Assembly: GCA_021396245.1 (NCBI GenBank)
Contig: WNYE01000115.1
Span: 1-64,000 of the forward strand
DNA: 64,000 bases
From: Sporothrix humicola
Taxonomy: Eukaryota; Ascomycota; Sordariomycetes; Ophiostomatales; Ophiostomataceae
Direction: 5' to 3'
Part shown: positions 22,226 to 31,786 of the stretch, in pieces
Layout of the letters: each line of letters starts with the position of its first letter
Numbering within the stretch: the first letter of the stretch is position 1
Translations under genes and position numbers: made by a program
The notes under the pieces: generated by a model
The model's database searches: none
What the model saw: only the letters and a program-made list of their open reading frames with translations
Told to the model about the DNA's origin: nothing

Positions 22226-22893
22226 GGCGTCAAACCTTGCCTTCGATTTTTCTCGGGGCTCTTTCCTGTTTATACATTTTTATTTGAGAAGTGGCTGTTG
22301 CACATACACGAGCGTGAAGGAGTTTTGGAAGGGGAAGAAGATAGCACACGATGATGAGTGCTAGTTATGATGTTACGATGGGTGGGAGTGTGAGGCATAC
22401 TGTGATGGGAAGAGTTGATGTGTCCTCTTTTCATTTTCATTTTGTATTTGTTTTGCTTTTTATGTCCTGCCTACATGGCAGAGATCTTATTACATCGGGA
22501 AGACGGCGTTTTTGGCATGTTCTGGCACGAAAGAACACTTTTAATTTTTCATTTTTCGGATCTGGGGTTTGAGGATCTGGGGCCTTTTCATTGTTTTTAT
22601 TTCTGGAGGTGTTTAACGTATGGCCCTTTTTCATTTGATAGTTAACGATGCTTGTCACAATAAAACGACATTCACAATTCAAAATTCCAAACACTGTTAC
22701 GTCCTTGATGCTCTTGTTTAAAGCGTGAGAAACTTGTAAATATATATGTATGCATTTATATAGATAAGAAGCGCAAATAGAACAATAATCAAGCGTATCA
22801 AAAAGTAAATAAATCTAGCCCAACCAAAATAAACACCGTAAGTCAAAATGCAAATGTGAACCCGAAAACCTTGTCAGTACCCTCTCAACCAAT
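22226..22893. other. Convergent 3' intergenic region
   Basis: About 670 AT-rich bases between the stop codons of the DnaJ gene (+) and ADE6 (-), with T-rich stretches at 22410-22640 and poly(A)-signal-like AATAAA near 22660 and 22808. No gene recognised. Confidence 0.55.
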
Positions 22894-25800
22894 CTAACCA
22901 ACCCACTTGCGGGCGCTGCGGAACATGCGGACCCACGGGCCAAAGTCGCCCCATTCCTCGACGGAGTCGGCGGGCAGGTAGCTGCCGACGCCGGCGACAA
23001 TGGTGCGCTCCGGGTGGGGCATCATGGCCAGGACGCGGCCGTCCAAGCTGCGGACACCGGCGACACCGGCGGGGCTGCCGTTGGGGTTGTAGGGGTAGGA
23101 CTCGGTGACGTTGAGGCGGTTGTCGACGTAGCGGATGGGCGCCAGGCCCTTTTTGACAATAGCCTCCTGGGCGGTGGGCGACGTGAAGAGCGCGCGGCCC
23201 TCGCCGTGGGAGACGACGACGGGCAGCGACGAGCCGGCCATTCCGTTCAAAAACACCGAGGGCAGGACACCGTCGGTGCGGGACTCGTCCTCGGCAATGG
23301 TGACCATGGAGACGCGGGCCTCGAACTGCTCGCTGGCGTTCTCGACGAACGTGGGCCAGTGCTCGGTGCCGGGGATCAGCTCTTGGAGACGCGAGAGCAT
23401 CTGGCAGCCGTTGCAGACACCGAGCGTGAACGTGTCGTTGCGCTCAAAGAAGGCCTTGAACTCGCGGCGGGCATTGTCGTGCATCAGCACCGAGGCGGCC
23501 CAGCCCATGCCGGCAGCGGGGACGTCACCGTACGAGAAGCCACCGCAGGCGGCCAGACCGACAAAGTCGGCAAGCGAGCGGCCGTCCAGAATATCGGTCA
23601 TGTGGACGTCGACAGCGTCAAAGCCGGCAGCACGGAACGCAAAGGCCATCTCAGCATAGCCGTTGACGCCCTGCTCACGCAGAATGGCGACGCGGGGTGT
23701 CTTGCCGAGCAGGCGCGAAATGGGGGCCGTCAAGGGCGACAGAGTGTCGGACGGCTTGTAGGTCAGGCGGTACGAGATACCCGGGTCGGCGTCGTCGGCC
23801 AGCGCAGCAAACTCGGCGTCGGCGCAGGCCTGGTTGTCGCGCAGGCGCTGCATGGCGTGCGAGGTCTTGGACCACCACTGCTGCAGCTCGCTGCGGTCGA
23901 GCTGGACGAGCGTGTCGTTGCCGTAGCGGACGGTGAGCGACTGGCGCGCCTTGGCCTTGACGACGCCAAACTTGCGGATGAGGCCGGGCGGCGGGCCGCA
24001 GGTCGAGAAGCCGGACTTGAAGAGCATCTCGTCGCCCTTGCGGATCTGGAAGACGGCGCCGAGCTCCTCGTTGAAGAGGGCGGGCACGACGTCCTCGAGC
24101 TTGCCGGAGCGGGCAATGTCGTCGAGCATGACGTCGACGCCGCAACGGCCGGCAAACATCATCTCCACCAGAGTCGTCAGCAGACCACCATCGGAGCGGT
24201 CGTGGTAGGCCAGGACGACGCCGCTCTCGTGCAGCTGGCGGAGGGCGTCAAAGTAGTCGGCAATGATGCTGTCGTTCTTGGTGAGGTCGTCGCGCAGGTC
24301 GGGGGCCTCGTGGCCGACACGGCCCAGCGACTGAGCGAGAGCGGAACCACCAAGGGCCTGGTGGCCGCGGGCGAGGTCAACGTACATGAGGACAGTCTCG
24401 CCGACCTCTTCGGGACGACGCAGCTGGGGCGTCCAGGTCTTGGTAATGTCGCCGACAACGGAGAAGGCGGAGATAACAACCGAAACAGGAGCAGTGACGG
24501 TCTTGGTCTCGTCGCTGCTGTCGGTCCACGACGTCTTCATCGACGTGGAGTCCTTGCCGACGGGAATCTCGAGACCCAGGCGCGGGCAGAGCTCCTCACC
24601 GATAGCGTGGACAGCCTCGTACAGAGCAGCGCCCTCACCGGGGTGGTTGACGGCAGCCATCCAGTTGGCGGACAGCTTGACGCGCTTGAGGCCGTCGCGC
24701 AGGTCGGCGGCGCCCAGGTTCATCAGAGACTCGACGACGGCCATGCGAGCCGAGGCTGCCGGCGAGATAAGAGCCAGAGTCGGCTTCTCGCCCATGGCCA
24801 TGGCCTCACCCGTGCGGATGCGGCCATCAACGTTGAAGCCACCAGCAGTAACAGCAACGTCAGAGACGGGGACCTGCCAGGGACCAACCATCTGGTCGCG
24901 AGCCACCAGGCCACCGACGGTACGGTCGCCGATCGTGATGAGGAACGACTTGGAGCCGACCGAGGGCACCAGCAGGACCTGGCGGATCGTCTCAGCGAGC
25001 AGGGCACGGTCGTCAAGGCCCTTGCCGTAGCCTTCACGGATGCTGGCGACGGGCTCAAAGACGGGGATGGTGGGCTTGCGGGTGGCCACGACACGCTCGA
25101 GGCGGCGGTTCTTGGGGAACAGCGTGCCCATGGGCAGGTCGATGGGGTTGGGCGAGGCGGGGTCGTCACGGTCGGTGACGATCAGCTTGCTCTGGCCGTT
25201 GGCGTCCTTGGCAACGACGGTGCCGACGTTCGAGAAGCCACAGCGCTCGCGGCTGCAGATGCTCATGAAGCGATTGTAGCCCTCGGGGTTGACCAGCAGG
25301 ACGTAGCGCTCCTGGGCCTCGTTGCACCAAATCTGGAGTGGGCTCATGCTGTTGTCGGCGCTCTCGACCTGGCGCAGCTCAAACTTGCCACCGAAGCCGG
25401 CATCGTTGACCAGCTCGGGCAGGGCGTTGGACAGACCGCCGGCACCAACGTCGTGGATCATGGCAATGGGGTTCTCGTCGCCGAGCGCGACACAGGTGTT
25501 GATGACCATTTGTGCGCGGCGCTCGATCTCGGGGTTGCCGCGCTGTACACTGTCAAAATCGAGGGCAGCAGACGCGGCGCTGCCGGCATTGGCATTGCTC
25601 GACGCGGCACCGCCACCCAGGCCGATCAGCATGGCAGGGCCACCGAGGACGATAACGTGGGCGCCGTTCTGCACATCGCGCGGGTTCTTGAGAGCATGGC
25701 CAGGACGGACAGTGCCCAGGCCGCCGGCAATGAGGATGGGCTTGTGGAAACCGCGGTAGGCGTTCTTGACAGCCTCCTCGCCGTCATTGGACAGCAGCGT

Positions 25801-27036
25801 GCGGAAGACACCGGCCAGACAGGGACGGCCAAACTCGTTGTTGTAGCGGGCCGAGCCAATGGGCGCATCCAGCATAATGTCCAGACTGCTGGTGTAGTGG
25901 CCCGGCTTGCCGATGTCGACGTCCCAGGCAGTGGGCAGCTCGGGGATCAGCAGATCCGACACCCAGAAGCCGCAGAGACCGGCCTTGGGCGTCGAGCCGC
26001 GGCCGACAGCGCCCTCGTCACGGATCTCGCCACCAGCGCCCGTGGCAGCGCCCTGAAAGGCCGAAATGGCCGTCGGGTGGTTGTGCGTCTCGACCTTGGC
26101 CAGGAAGCACGAGGGGCCCTCTTCCTTGGTGAGGCGCCACACGCGTGTCGAGTAGTCGGGGGCCCAGAACTGGGCGGGCTCGGCGTGGAAGACGGCGGCG
26201 TTGTCGCTGTAGGCCGAGACGGTGAACTCGCTGTTGCGCTCGTGCGTGTTGCGGATCATGCCAAACAGCGACTTGGGCTTCTCGACGCCGTCAATCGTCC
26301 AGCGCGCGTTGAACTGCTTGTGGCGGCAGTGCTCCGAGTTGACCTGCGCAAAGCTGAACAGCTCGACGTCGTTGGGGCTGCGGCCCAGCGCCTTGAACTC
26401 GGCCACGAGGTACTTCATCTCGTCTTCGTCGAGCGCCAGGCCCTTGGCCTCGTTGTACTTGCGGAGCACGTCCACAGGGTCGGTGCCCGGCTGCCCAAAG
26501 ATGTCAATGGTCTCGAGCGGCCGGCGGGCTTCGTGGGCAAACATGCGGGCTAGGTCGGGCTCGTTGCCGGCTGTCAGAGCCTCGGTCATGCGATCGTGGA
26601 TCAGATCGCGGAACGGCAGATCATCGGCCGAGCCGGAGTATGCCTCGACAAACTCGACGGTCACGGCACGGCTGCGCTCGATGCGCTCGACCTGCGCGCC
26701 CATGCCGCACACGGCCGCAATGCTCGTCGCCTTGGAGCTCCACGGCGAGATGTTGCGGGGGGCAATCGAATAAGTCTGGCGAGCCGACGACTCAGATGCA
26801 TCCTTGGGGGCACCTGCCGACGTAGGCGTCTTGGGCAGCGGCAGCAGTTGCTCCAGCCGGTCAATGACCTCGTTGGGCGCCACGCCCGGCTTGAGGTTGA
26901 CGTGGTACGCCCAGTGGCCGCTGATGGCCGCAATCTGCAGAGAGCCCGCGGCATTGATGCGTTCCGTCAGCTTCTTTGCCTCCGAAGGCGTGTAGCAGGA
27001 CTCTCCCGTCAGGGAAAAGAACACCGAAGCAGCCAT
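22894..27036 (-). CDS. ADE6: Phosphoribosylformylglycinamidine synthase (FGAM synthase)
   Basis: A single 1380-residue exon, full length for the eukaryotic large PurL. It catalyses ATP- and glutamine-dependent conversion of FGAR to FGAM, the fourth step of de novo purine synthesis, in the cytosol. Visible are an N-terminal PurS-like domain (residues 1-150), the FGAR-binding/ATPase core with ETHNHPTAISAFQGAATGAG and IHDVGAGGLSNALPELV, and a C-terminal class I glutaminase. The glutaminase has GVCNGCQML (nucleophile Cys near residue 1208) and MMPHPERT (His/Glu near 1341-1343). No intron is needed. A TGACTC site lies about 140 bases upstream. A very long open frame on the opposite strand (23014-26553) is a codon-bias shadow, not a gene. 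Confidence 0.97.
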   Translation of the reverse strand: MAASVFFSLTGESCYTPSEAKKLTERINAAGSLQIAAISGHWAYHVNLKPGVAPNEVIDRLEQLLPLPKTPTSAGAPKDASESSARQTYSIAPRNISPWSSKATSIAAVCGMGAQVERIERSRAVTVEFVEAYSGSADDLPFRDLIHDRMTEALTAGNEPDLARMFAHEARRPLETIDIFGQPGTDPVDVLRKYNEAKGLALDEDEMKYLVAEFKALGRSPNDVELFSFAQVNSEHCRHKQFNARWTIDGVEKPKSLFGMIRNTHERNSEFTVSAYSDNAAVFHAEPAQFWAPDYSTRVWRLTKEEGPSCFLAKVETHNHPTAISAFQGAATGAGGEIRDEGAVGRGSTPKAGLCGFWVSDLLIPELPTAWDVDIGKPGHYTSSLDIMLDAPIGSARYNNEFGRPCLAGVFRTLLSNDGEEAVKNAYRGFHKPILIAGGLGTVRPGHALKNPRDVQNGAHVIVLGGPAMLIGLGGGAASSNANAGSAASAALDFDSVQRGNPEIERRAQMVINTCVALGDENPIAMIHDVGAGGLSNALPELVNDAGFGGKFELRQVESADNSMSPLQIWCNEAQERYVLLVNPEGYNRFMSICSRERCGFSNVGTVVAKDANGQSKLIVTDRDDPASPNPIDLPMGTLFPKNRRLERVVATRKPTIPVFEPVASIREGYGKGLDDRALLAETIRQVLLVPSVGSKSFLITIGDRTVGGLVARDQMVGPWQVPVSDVAVTAGGFNVDGRIRTGEAMAMGEKPTLALISPAASARMAVVESLMNLGAADLRDGLKRVKLSANWMAAVNHPGEGAALYEAVHAIGEELCPRLGLEIPVGKDSTSMKTSWTDSSDETKTVTAPVSVVISAFSVVGDITKTWTPQLRRPEEVGETVLMYVDLARGHQALGGSALAQSLGRVGHEAPDLRDDLTKNDSIIADYFDALRQLHESGVVLAYHDRSDGGLLTTLVEMMFAGRCGVDVMLDDIARSGKLEDVVPALFNEELGAVFQIRKGDEMLFKSGFSTCGPPPGLIRKFGVVKAKARQSLTVRYGNDTLVQLDRSELQQWWSKTSHAMQRLRDNQACADAEFAALADDADPGISYRLTYKPSDTLSPLTAPISRLLGKTPRVAILREQGVNGYAEMAFAFRAAGFDAVDVHMTDILDGRSLADFVGLAACGGFSYGDVPAAGMGWAASVLMHDNARREFKAFFERNDTFTLGVCNGCQMLSRLQELIPGTEHWPTFVENASEQFEARVSMVTIAEDESRTDGVLPSVFLNGMAGSSLPVVVSHGEGRALFTSPTAQEAIVKKGLAPIRYVDNRLNVTESYPYNPNGSPAGVAGVRSLDGRVLAMMPHPERTIVAGVGSYLPADSVEEWGDFGPWVRMFRSARKWVG

Positions 27037-27872
27037 GGCGCAGAGCGGGTTGCGGAGGGCTTGGGAGGAAGTTCGTTGGTTAAAACGGTGTTGGTACGGG
27101 GTTCGTGGAGCTTAATGTGGCATTGTCGTTTCTCTGTTTCTTCTTTTCAAAAGTTCAGGAGATCAAGAGATTAGGAGAGTCAGGAAACTTTTTTTCTTCC
27201 TTCCCTTTTACTACTAACAATTAGCACCAAACACCAGATTAAAGGAAAGGGCGCACCCAGACACACCCAGAACGCAGGCCAAACGGCAAGGGCGTGTAAG
27301 TCATTCGCGCTTGCCCCGCCGTAAATTATTTTTTTTTCTCTAATCACCCCGCTAGCCTCCGATATCGATATGCAGGAAAGCGGTACAAGAGTGATGGCTC
27401 TGGACATGGGAGGATATTGATACACCTGGTTTACGAGACAATCAATCCTATTTCCTTTTGTAATCTGCGTATTTTTGTGACATTACGTCTTACCCTAATT
27501 ATATTTCCATCAACTTGTCAGCTCAATTTGTGTCTGTTGATTCCTTTCCCTGCTCTTACCATGACCGTTGGTAGCCGCTTATGCAACTATCCGACCAAAT
27601 ACACTTACTCTGCCGAGATTAGCGCCACTGGTGCCTGTCCACTGAAGCTCGCTGTATTTCAATATCAATGTCAACATCAACGCGTTTCACGCTTTAGAGC
27701 TTCACTTTGAGCTCAACAATTGTCCGGCCGTTTCAATTTATAAAGACAGTTATATCCGCGTCATATGAAGGGCTGATAACATGATGATATCGCGGTAGCG
27801 TATTTTCCGGCTCAAGACGAGCATCGCATTTGAATTCGTCTTGTTTTGATCTTCACCTCATCCCTTTTCACG
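27037..27872. other. Divergent promoter between ADE6 and the WDR83-like gene
   Basis: About 840 bases with both start codons at its edges. It contains a TGACTC core for ADE6 at 27177-27182. No gene, tRNA or repeat recognised. Confidence 0.55.
27177..27182 (-). promoter_or_regulatory. TGACTC core (Bas1/Gcn4-type site) upstream of ADE6
   Basis: On the ADE6 strand the sequence reads TGACTC about 141 bases before the start codon. In yeast, Bas1 and Gcn4 both recognise TGACTC, and Bas1-Bas2 activates purine genes through it. In filamentous ascomycetes the Gcn4 homolog is CPC1/CpcA. The site is short, so function is inferred from its position. Confidence 0.35.
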
Positions 27873-29122
27873 ATGTCTTTTCCAGACAAACCAGTTGCCC
27901 AGCTTTTGGGCTCAAATGGTGAGTTGAGCTTCTGATATATTTTATTTATATTACGGTACTAATGCGCCTAGGCCCCGTACATGCTGTGACATACTCGGCG
28001 GGTAGCGGCACCTACATCTTGACCGGCTCGTCTGACCGCTCGATCCGGCTCTACAACCCGCAGCCGACAACAGGCACAGCCGGGACAGCCGCCAGGAGCA
28101 AGGACCGTGGATTTGTCACGGCCTCTTCCGCTCCCCGCGCTCCTACAATTCCTGAAGGCCGTCTCATCCAGACGTATGCGGAACACGGCTACGAAGTGCT
28201 CTCGCTGGCCTGTGCGGCCGACAACGCCCGCTTCGTGTCGTCGGGCGGCGACCGCACCGTCTTTTTGTGGGACGTCACGACGGCGCAGACGCTGCGGCGG
28301 TTTGGCGGCAGCAGCGGCGGCGGACGTGTCAACTGTGTGTGCTTTGCCGGCGAGGGCGACAGTCTGGTCGTGAGCGGCGGCTTCGACACGGTTGTGCGCG
28401 TCTGGGACACGCGGAGCGGCGGCAGCGTGCAGTCGAAGCCGATCCAGTCGTTTTCGGACGCGCGGGATGCCATTTCTGCACTTGCTGTGCGCGGCCCGGA
28501 AATCGTCGCGGCGAGCGTCGACGGGCGCGTGCGAACATACGACACAAGAACAGGGAAACAGACGACCGACGTGATCAGCGGCAGCGCAGGCGTCACGAGC
28601 TTGAGCCTGACACGGGACGGGCGGTCACTACTGGTGGGCGCACTGGATAGCCGTCTGCGGCTGATGGACCGCGAGAACGGCACTTGTCTACGGACCTATA
28701 CGTCTGGGACGGAAGACAAGGACGCCTCAAAGACAAAAGACGCCGGCCTGGTCTGGCGCAACGAGGAATTGCGCGTGCAGTCTCTTATTGGCGGACGCGA
28801 ACGGTTTGTGGTGGCAGGCGACGAGATGGGAACCAGTGAGGGTTCATCTGAAAGCGGTGGAGCCCCCAAACCGTCCAAAAACTCAACACCGGACGGTCGC
28901 GTGTGGGCATGGGATCTACTGACGGGCCGCGTGGCTGCAACCGTGACCGTCCCGTGGGGTCCACCAGGTGCTGCGACGAGCAGTCGATCCATCGGACGAG
29001 ACGGGCGCGAAAAGGAACGGCGCAACGTGACGAGCTGTTTGGCCTGGCAGGACGGTGGCTGGGGTGAACAGTTTTGCGTAGGCGGCACATCAGGCGTAGT
29101 CACAGTGTTTGGGCCGAGGTGA
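27873..29122 (+). CDS. WDR83: WD40-repeat protein, WDR83/MORG1-like
   Basis: Two exons (27873-27918, 27972-29122; 53-nt intron with GTGAGT donor and CCTAG acceptor) give 398 residues. The order of motifs matches WDR83/MORG1: GPVHAVTYSAGSGTYILTGSSD, then YAEHGYEVLSLACA, SGGDRTVFLWDV, SGGFDTVVRVWDTRSG, ARDAISALAVRGPEIVAASVDGRVRTYD, and GALDSRLRLMDRENG. This gives six to seven WD repeats in one beta propeller. In animals the protein scaffolds ERK-pathway components and is also found in spliceosomal complexes. The fungal role is not established, and a splicing-related function is plausible. A disordered insert (about 275-310, Ser/Gly/Pro-rich) interrupts the last repeats. Conserved Trp-Asp pairs are largely intact. 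Confidence 0.82.
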
Positions 29123-29449
29123 CATACATACACACGCTGGCATGCATTGATTGACATTATTGTTGTTTGAGCGCTTGTTTATCATGTTTGTTTAATAGTC
29201 TATAGATATCTGTCTCTCGATCAAGTTGGAAGAGATGAATTTGTACAGCAAGAGAGAAAAAAATGTAACAACAAAAATTAGGACAGGTAACAAAAAAAGG
29301 ACAAAATAAGATAAAGAAACAAAAAAGTCGAACAAAACAAAACCAGAAAGCAACCCATTCGCCTTTTGTTGTGCGCAATGCAACCGTGCCGCTTCTTTTC
29401 ACGGCGTAAACAAGCTTGCATAGAAACAGTCTTATAACATTGTACTTTC
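29123..29449. other. Convergent 3' intergenic region
   Basis: 327 bases between two stop codons, strongly A-rich on the plus strand at 29250-29350 (T-rich on the mannosyltransferase strand). No gene recognised. Confidence 0.6.
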
Positions 29450-30698
29450 TTAGCCCATACCGACGTACTTGAACCAGTTGGGCCGGCAGTCCTCGCGGTT
29501 GAGCCAGGCCTCGCCGTCGGTCAGGCGGCCCGTCACGCAGCCCTTGCACTTGGGCGAGTTGGGGCAGTTGAAGAAGGGAATGTGCTGGTAGCCAATGTCG
29601 CGGAACCAGTGGATGCGGCTCTTGTCCTCGAACAGGCCCAGAGCGATACTGTGGACGGGCGCGTCGCCCCAGCGTTCGTAGAAAAAGCCACCAGCGCGGT
29701 CGAGGTGATTAAAATAATCCTCGTAGGCCTTGCTGCGCCAGACACTGAGATCGGCAATCTCAAAGTTGCTCCAGAAGTGGCAGGTCGAGTAGCCGTTGGC
29801 CTTGTTGTTGTGGTCCGGGCGGCGAACGCGGTCCGTCAGCCAGTCCATGGCGTTGTTAGGGTGGACGTGCTCCGGATGTTCCGCCAAAAATTTGACCGTC
29901 TCGGGCCACAGCGTCGGGATCGAGTGCGGCGCGTCGTAGAGGGTAATGGTAAAGCCGTAGGTCTTGTTGTTGTCCTGCATGTAGCGGAAAATGTCGTAGT
30001 CGACGTCGCAGAAGAAGTGCACCTTGGGCTCGACGCGCCAGTAGAACTGCATATGTTCCAAAGCCGGATGCCGGTAGAACATGCCGCTGTTCCAGCGGCA
30101 CATCTGGTGGTACGACAGCTTGTCGGCGTACTGGATGTCGTTCTCCTTGAGCATCTTGACCGACTCCTGGAACAGGTCCTCGTTGATCCACGCGGGCTTA
30201 GCCCAGTGCTCGTCGGGGATCACCTCGTAGAAGCAGTCGGCCTTGGTGGCGGCCCGCGTGCGGCGCTTGAACTCTTCGGTAAAGGGCACGTCGTTGAAGA
30301 ACGTCCAGGGGTAGTTGAACTTGTGATTCCACGTGCGCTCGAGGTCGTTCATGGCCTGCAGCATGCCGTTCAGTTCTTCGTTGCGCACAAGCGCCAGGAG
30401 TGTCGCGTTGATGCGCTCGGTGCCCTCGGCGCCGGGCAGGTAGCCTTTGGACGTGCGTCGTAATATGCCCTCGGGTTCATGTGTGGCTGCACGAGGGTTA
30501 GTGGTCAGAAGGCAAGGGAGACGGGAGGTTGGAGTACAGCAACGGGGACTCACGATCTAAATTTGGGTCGCGCTCGTGGGAGTCGAGCTTGAAGACGTTT
30601 GACTTGCTGGGCGACGAGCCCGCAAAGTGCATGATGAGCAGGCATACGGCAAACACGACGGCTACAATGAGCGCGCGTACCGGCCGTGCGATTGTCAT
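29450..30698 (-). CDS. Alpha-1,2-mannosyltransferase, GT15 family (Kre2/Mnt1/Ktr type)
   Basis: Two exons (30698-30554, 30486-29450) give 393 residues of type II membrane topology. A short cytosolic tail (MTIARPVR) is followed by a membrane anchor (ALIVAVVFAVCLLIMHFAG), a short stem and the luminal catalytic domain. GT15 hallmarks are NHKFNYPWTFFNDVPFTEEF, YHQMCRWNSGMFYRHPAL, YWRVEPKVHFFCDVDYDIF and YSTCHFWSNFEIADLSVWRS, which holds the conserved acidic residue. It adds alpha-1,2-mannose from GDP-mannose to N- and O-linked glycans or glycolipids in the Golgi. The intron is 67 nt with GTGAGT, CACTAAC and GTGCAG. Several paralogs exist in each fungus, so I do not assign an individual KRE2/KTR name. 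Confidence 0.92.
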
Positions 30699-30849
30699 CT
30701 TGGAATGTGTGGGGCAGGTTGGAGGGAGAAAGGGATGATGTCGAGATCGAAAATCGAGGGCAAACACTCAGCCGGTCATCGAGGGGAGATGCCGGCCGGG
30801 ACGGGCGTGTCAAGACTCGAGTTGGCTATTGTAAAGCGGCCAATGCCGA

Positions 30850-30873
30850 AATGACGCAATGACGCAATGACGC
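30850..30873. repeat. Three exact copies of AATGACGC
   Basis: The octamer AATGACGC is repeated three times head to tail, about 150 bases upstream of the mannosyltransferase start. The TGACG core is an ATF/CREB half-site, so a regulatory role is possible but unproven. Confidence 0.6.
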
Positions 30874-31132
30874 CTCGTTGTCGTCGTCTATTGCTCGTCT
30901 TCGTCTCGTCGCGATCGTCGATGCGAGATCGATGGATTGACTGTGGCCAAAGATCGCGTGCGAAAAGCAGTCGACCAAAGGATGCCGCCAGTTGACAATC
31001 TGTCAATGCAGAAGCTAGCTGCAACGTGTTCGCGCCGCCAATGCCGTCGAGATGGCGTCGTCGTCGATGGTCGCTATCGAGACTCTCCCCTTTGAGGCCT
31101 CAAAAACGCGGCAGCTCGAAATGGGCGAGTTT

Positions 31133-31170
31133 GCCGTCTTTTCGTCTTTTTCGTCTTTTTCGTCTTTTCG
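31133..31170. repeat. Short tandem repeat TTTTTCGTC
   Basis: Three to four imperfect copies of a 9-10-base unit (TTTTTCGTC and length variants) in the shared promoter. It is simple sequence with no coding signal. Confidence 0.6.
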
Positions 31171-31527
31171 TCGAATTGTCGTCGTTGCACAGAGATGGAC
31201 CCTGGCTTTTGATGGTAATGAACTAGAAGGGAAAAAAGAACACGAAAAAAAATGACAGCCGGCGTCAAACGGGTCGTTCTGTCGTTCTGTCCGTCGTTTT
31301 CGTTTCGTCAGTTTCGCCTCCTTAAAGTCTTTTGTTTCGTCGATTGCCTCGTGCTTTTTGCACCTTTTTGGTAAAGCTGGCCTTAGTTTTGCAGCGGACG
31401 GCCAACGTGCGAGAACCGTTAGTTCTTGGGCGACTCTGGCGCGGCCTGGACGACCCCCTATTCTAGAACCTAGGCCCTGTTCCATACTAAAAAAGTGGGA
31501 AATAGGGGGGGATTGATGTCATTTAAA

Positions 31528-31629
31528 ACGCGTGGCACCGGGCTGTGGCTGGTGTTTAGGGACGGTGTATACAGTGTATATACAGTACAATATAGCTAAT
31601 CGAACACTGTTTATCGCAACGCGACGCGT
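31528..31629. promoter_or_regulatory. Two MluI cell-cycle boxes (ACGCGT) upstream of the GCP5-like gene
   Basis: ACGCGT occurs at 31528-31533 and again at 31624-31629, about 258 and 160 bases before the start codon of a gamma-tubulin complex gene. ACGCGT is the binding core of the MBF/Mbp1 G1/S factor in fungi. The palindrome occurs by chance roughly once per 4 kb, so a pair within 100 bases in a cell-cycle gene promoter is suggestive only. Confidence 0.4.
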
Positions 31630-31786
31630 AAAGCTGTTTTACAGCGATTTTTGCAGCCTCGCGGAAGGAGCGATGGGCATTGATAGGAGTATTTACAATC
31701 ACGAAAAGGGGTAATAAAAATAATTCAGTAAAGTCCCCCTTAATCGACAAGCTGTCTTCTGTCGTGTTTCTTTGTGTCCCCCCACC

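Larger units (their letters stand above)
30699..31786. other. Divergent promoter between the GT15 gene and the GCP5-like gene
   Basis: About 1.1 kb. It holds an 8-bp triplicate (30850-30873), a TCGTCTTTT-type repeat at about 31133-31170, and two ACGCGT sites on the GCP5-like side (31528 and 31624). No gene is recognised. The only frames are short and low-complexity. Confidence 0.55.

Noticed and set aside
23014..26553. A 1179-codon open frame on the plus strand opposite ADE6
   Set aside because: It lies exactly antisense to the well-conserved FGAM synthase. Its Gly/Val/Ala/Asp/Gln-rich product is what GC-biased third positions produce on the complementary strand; no family is recognisable.
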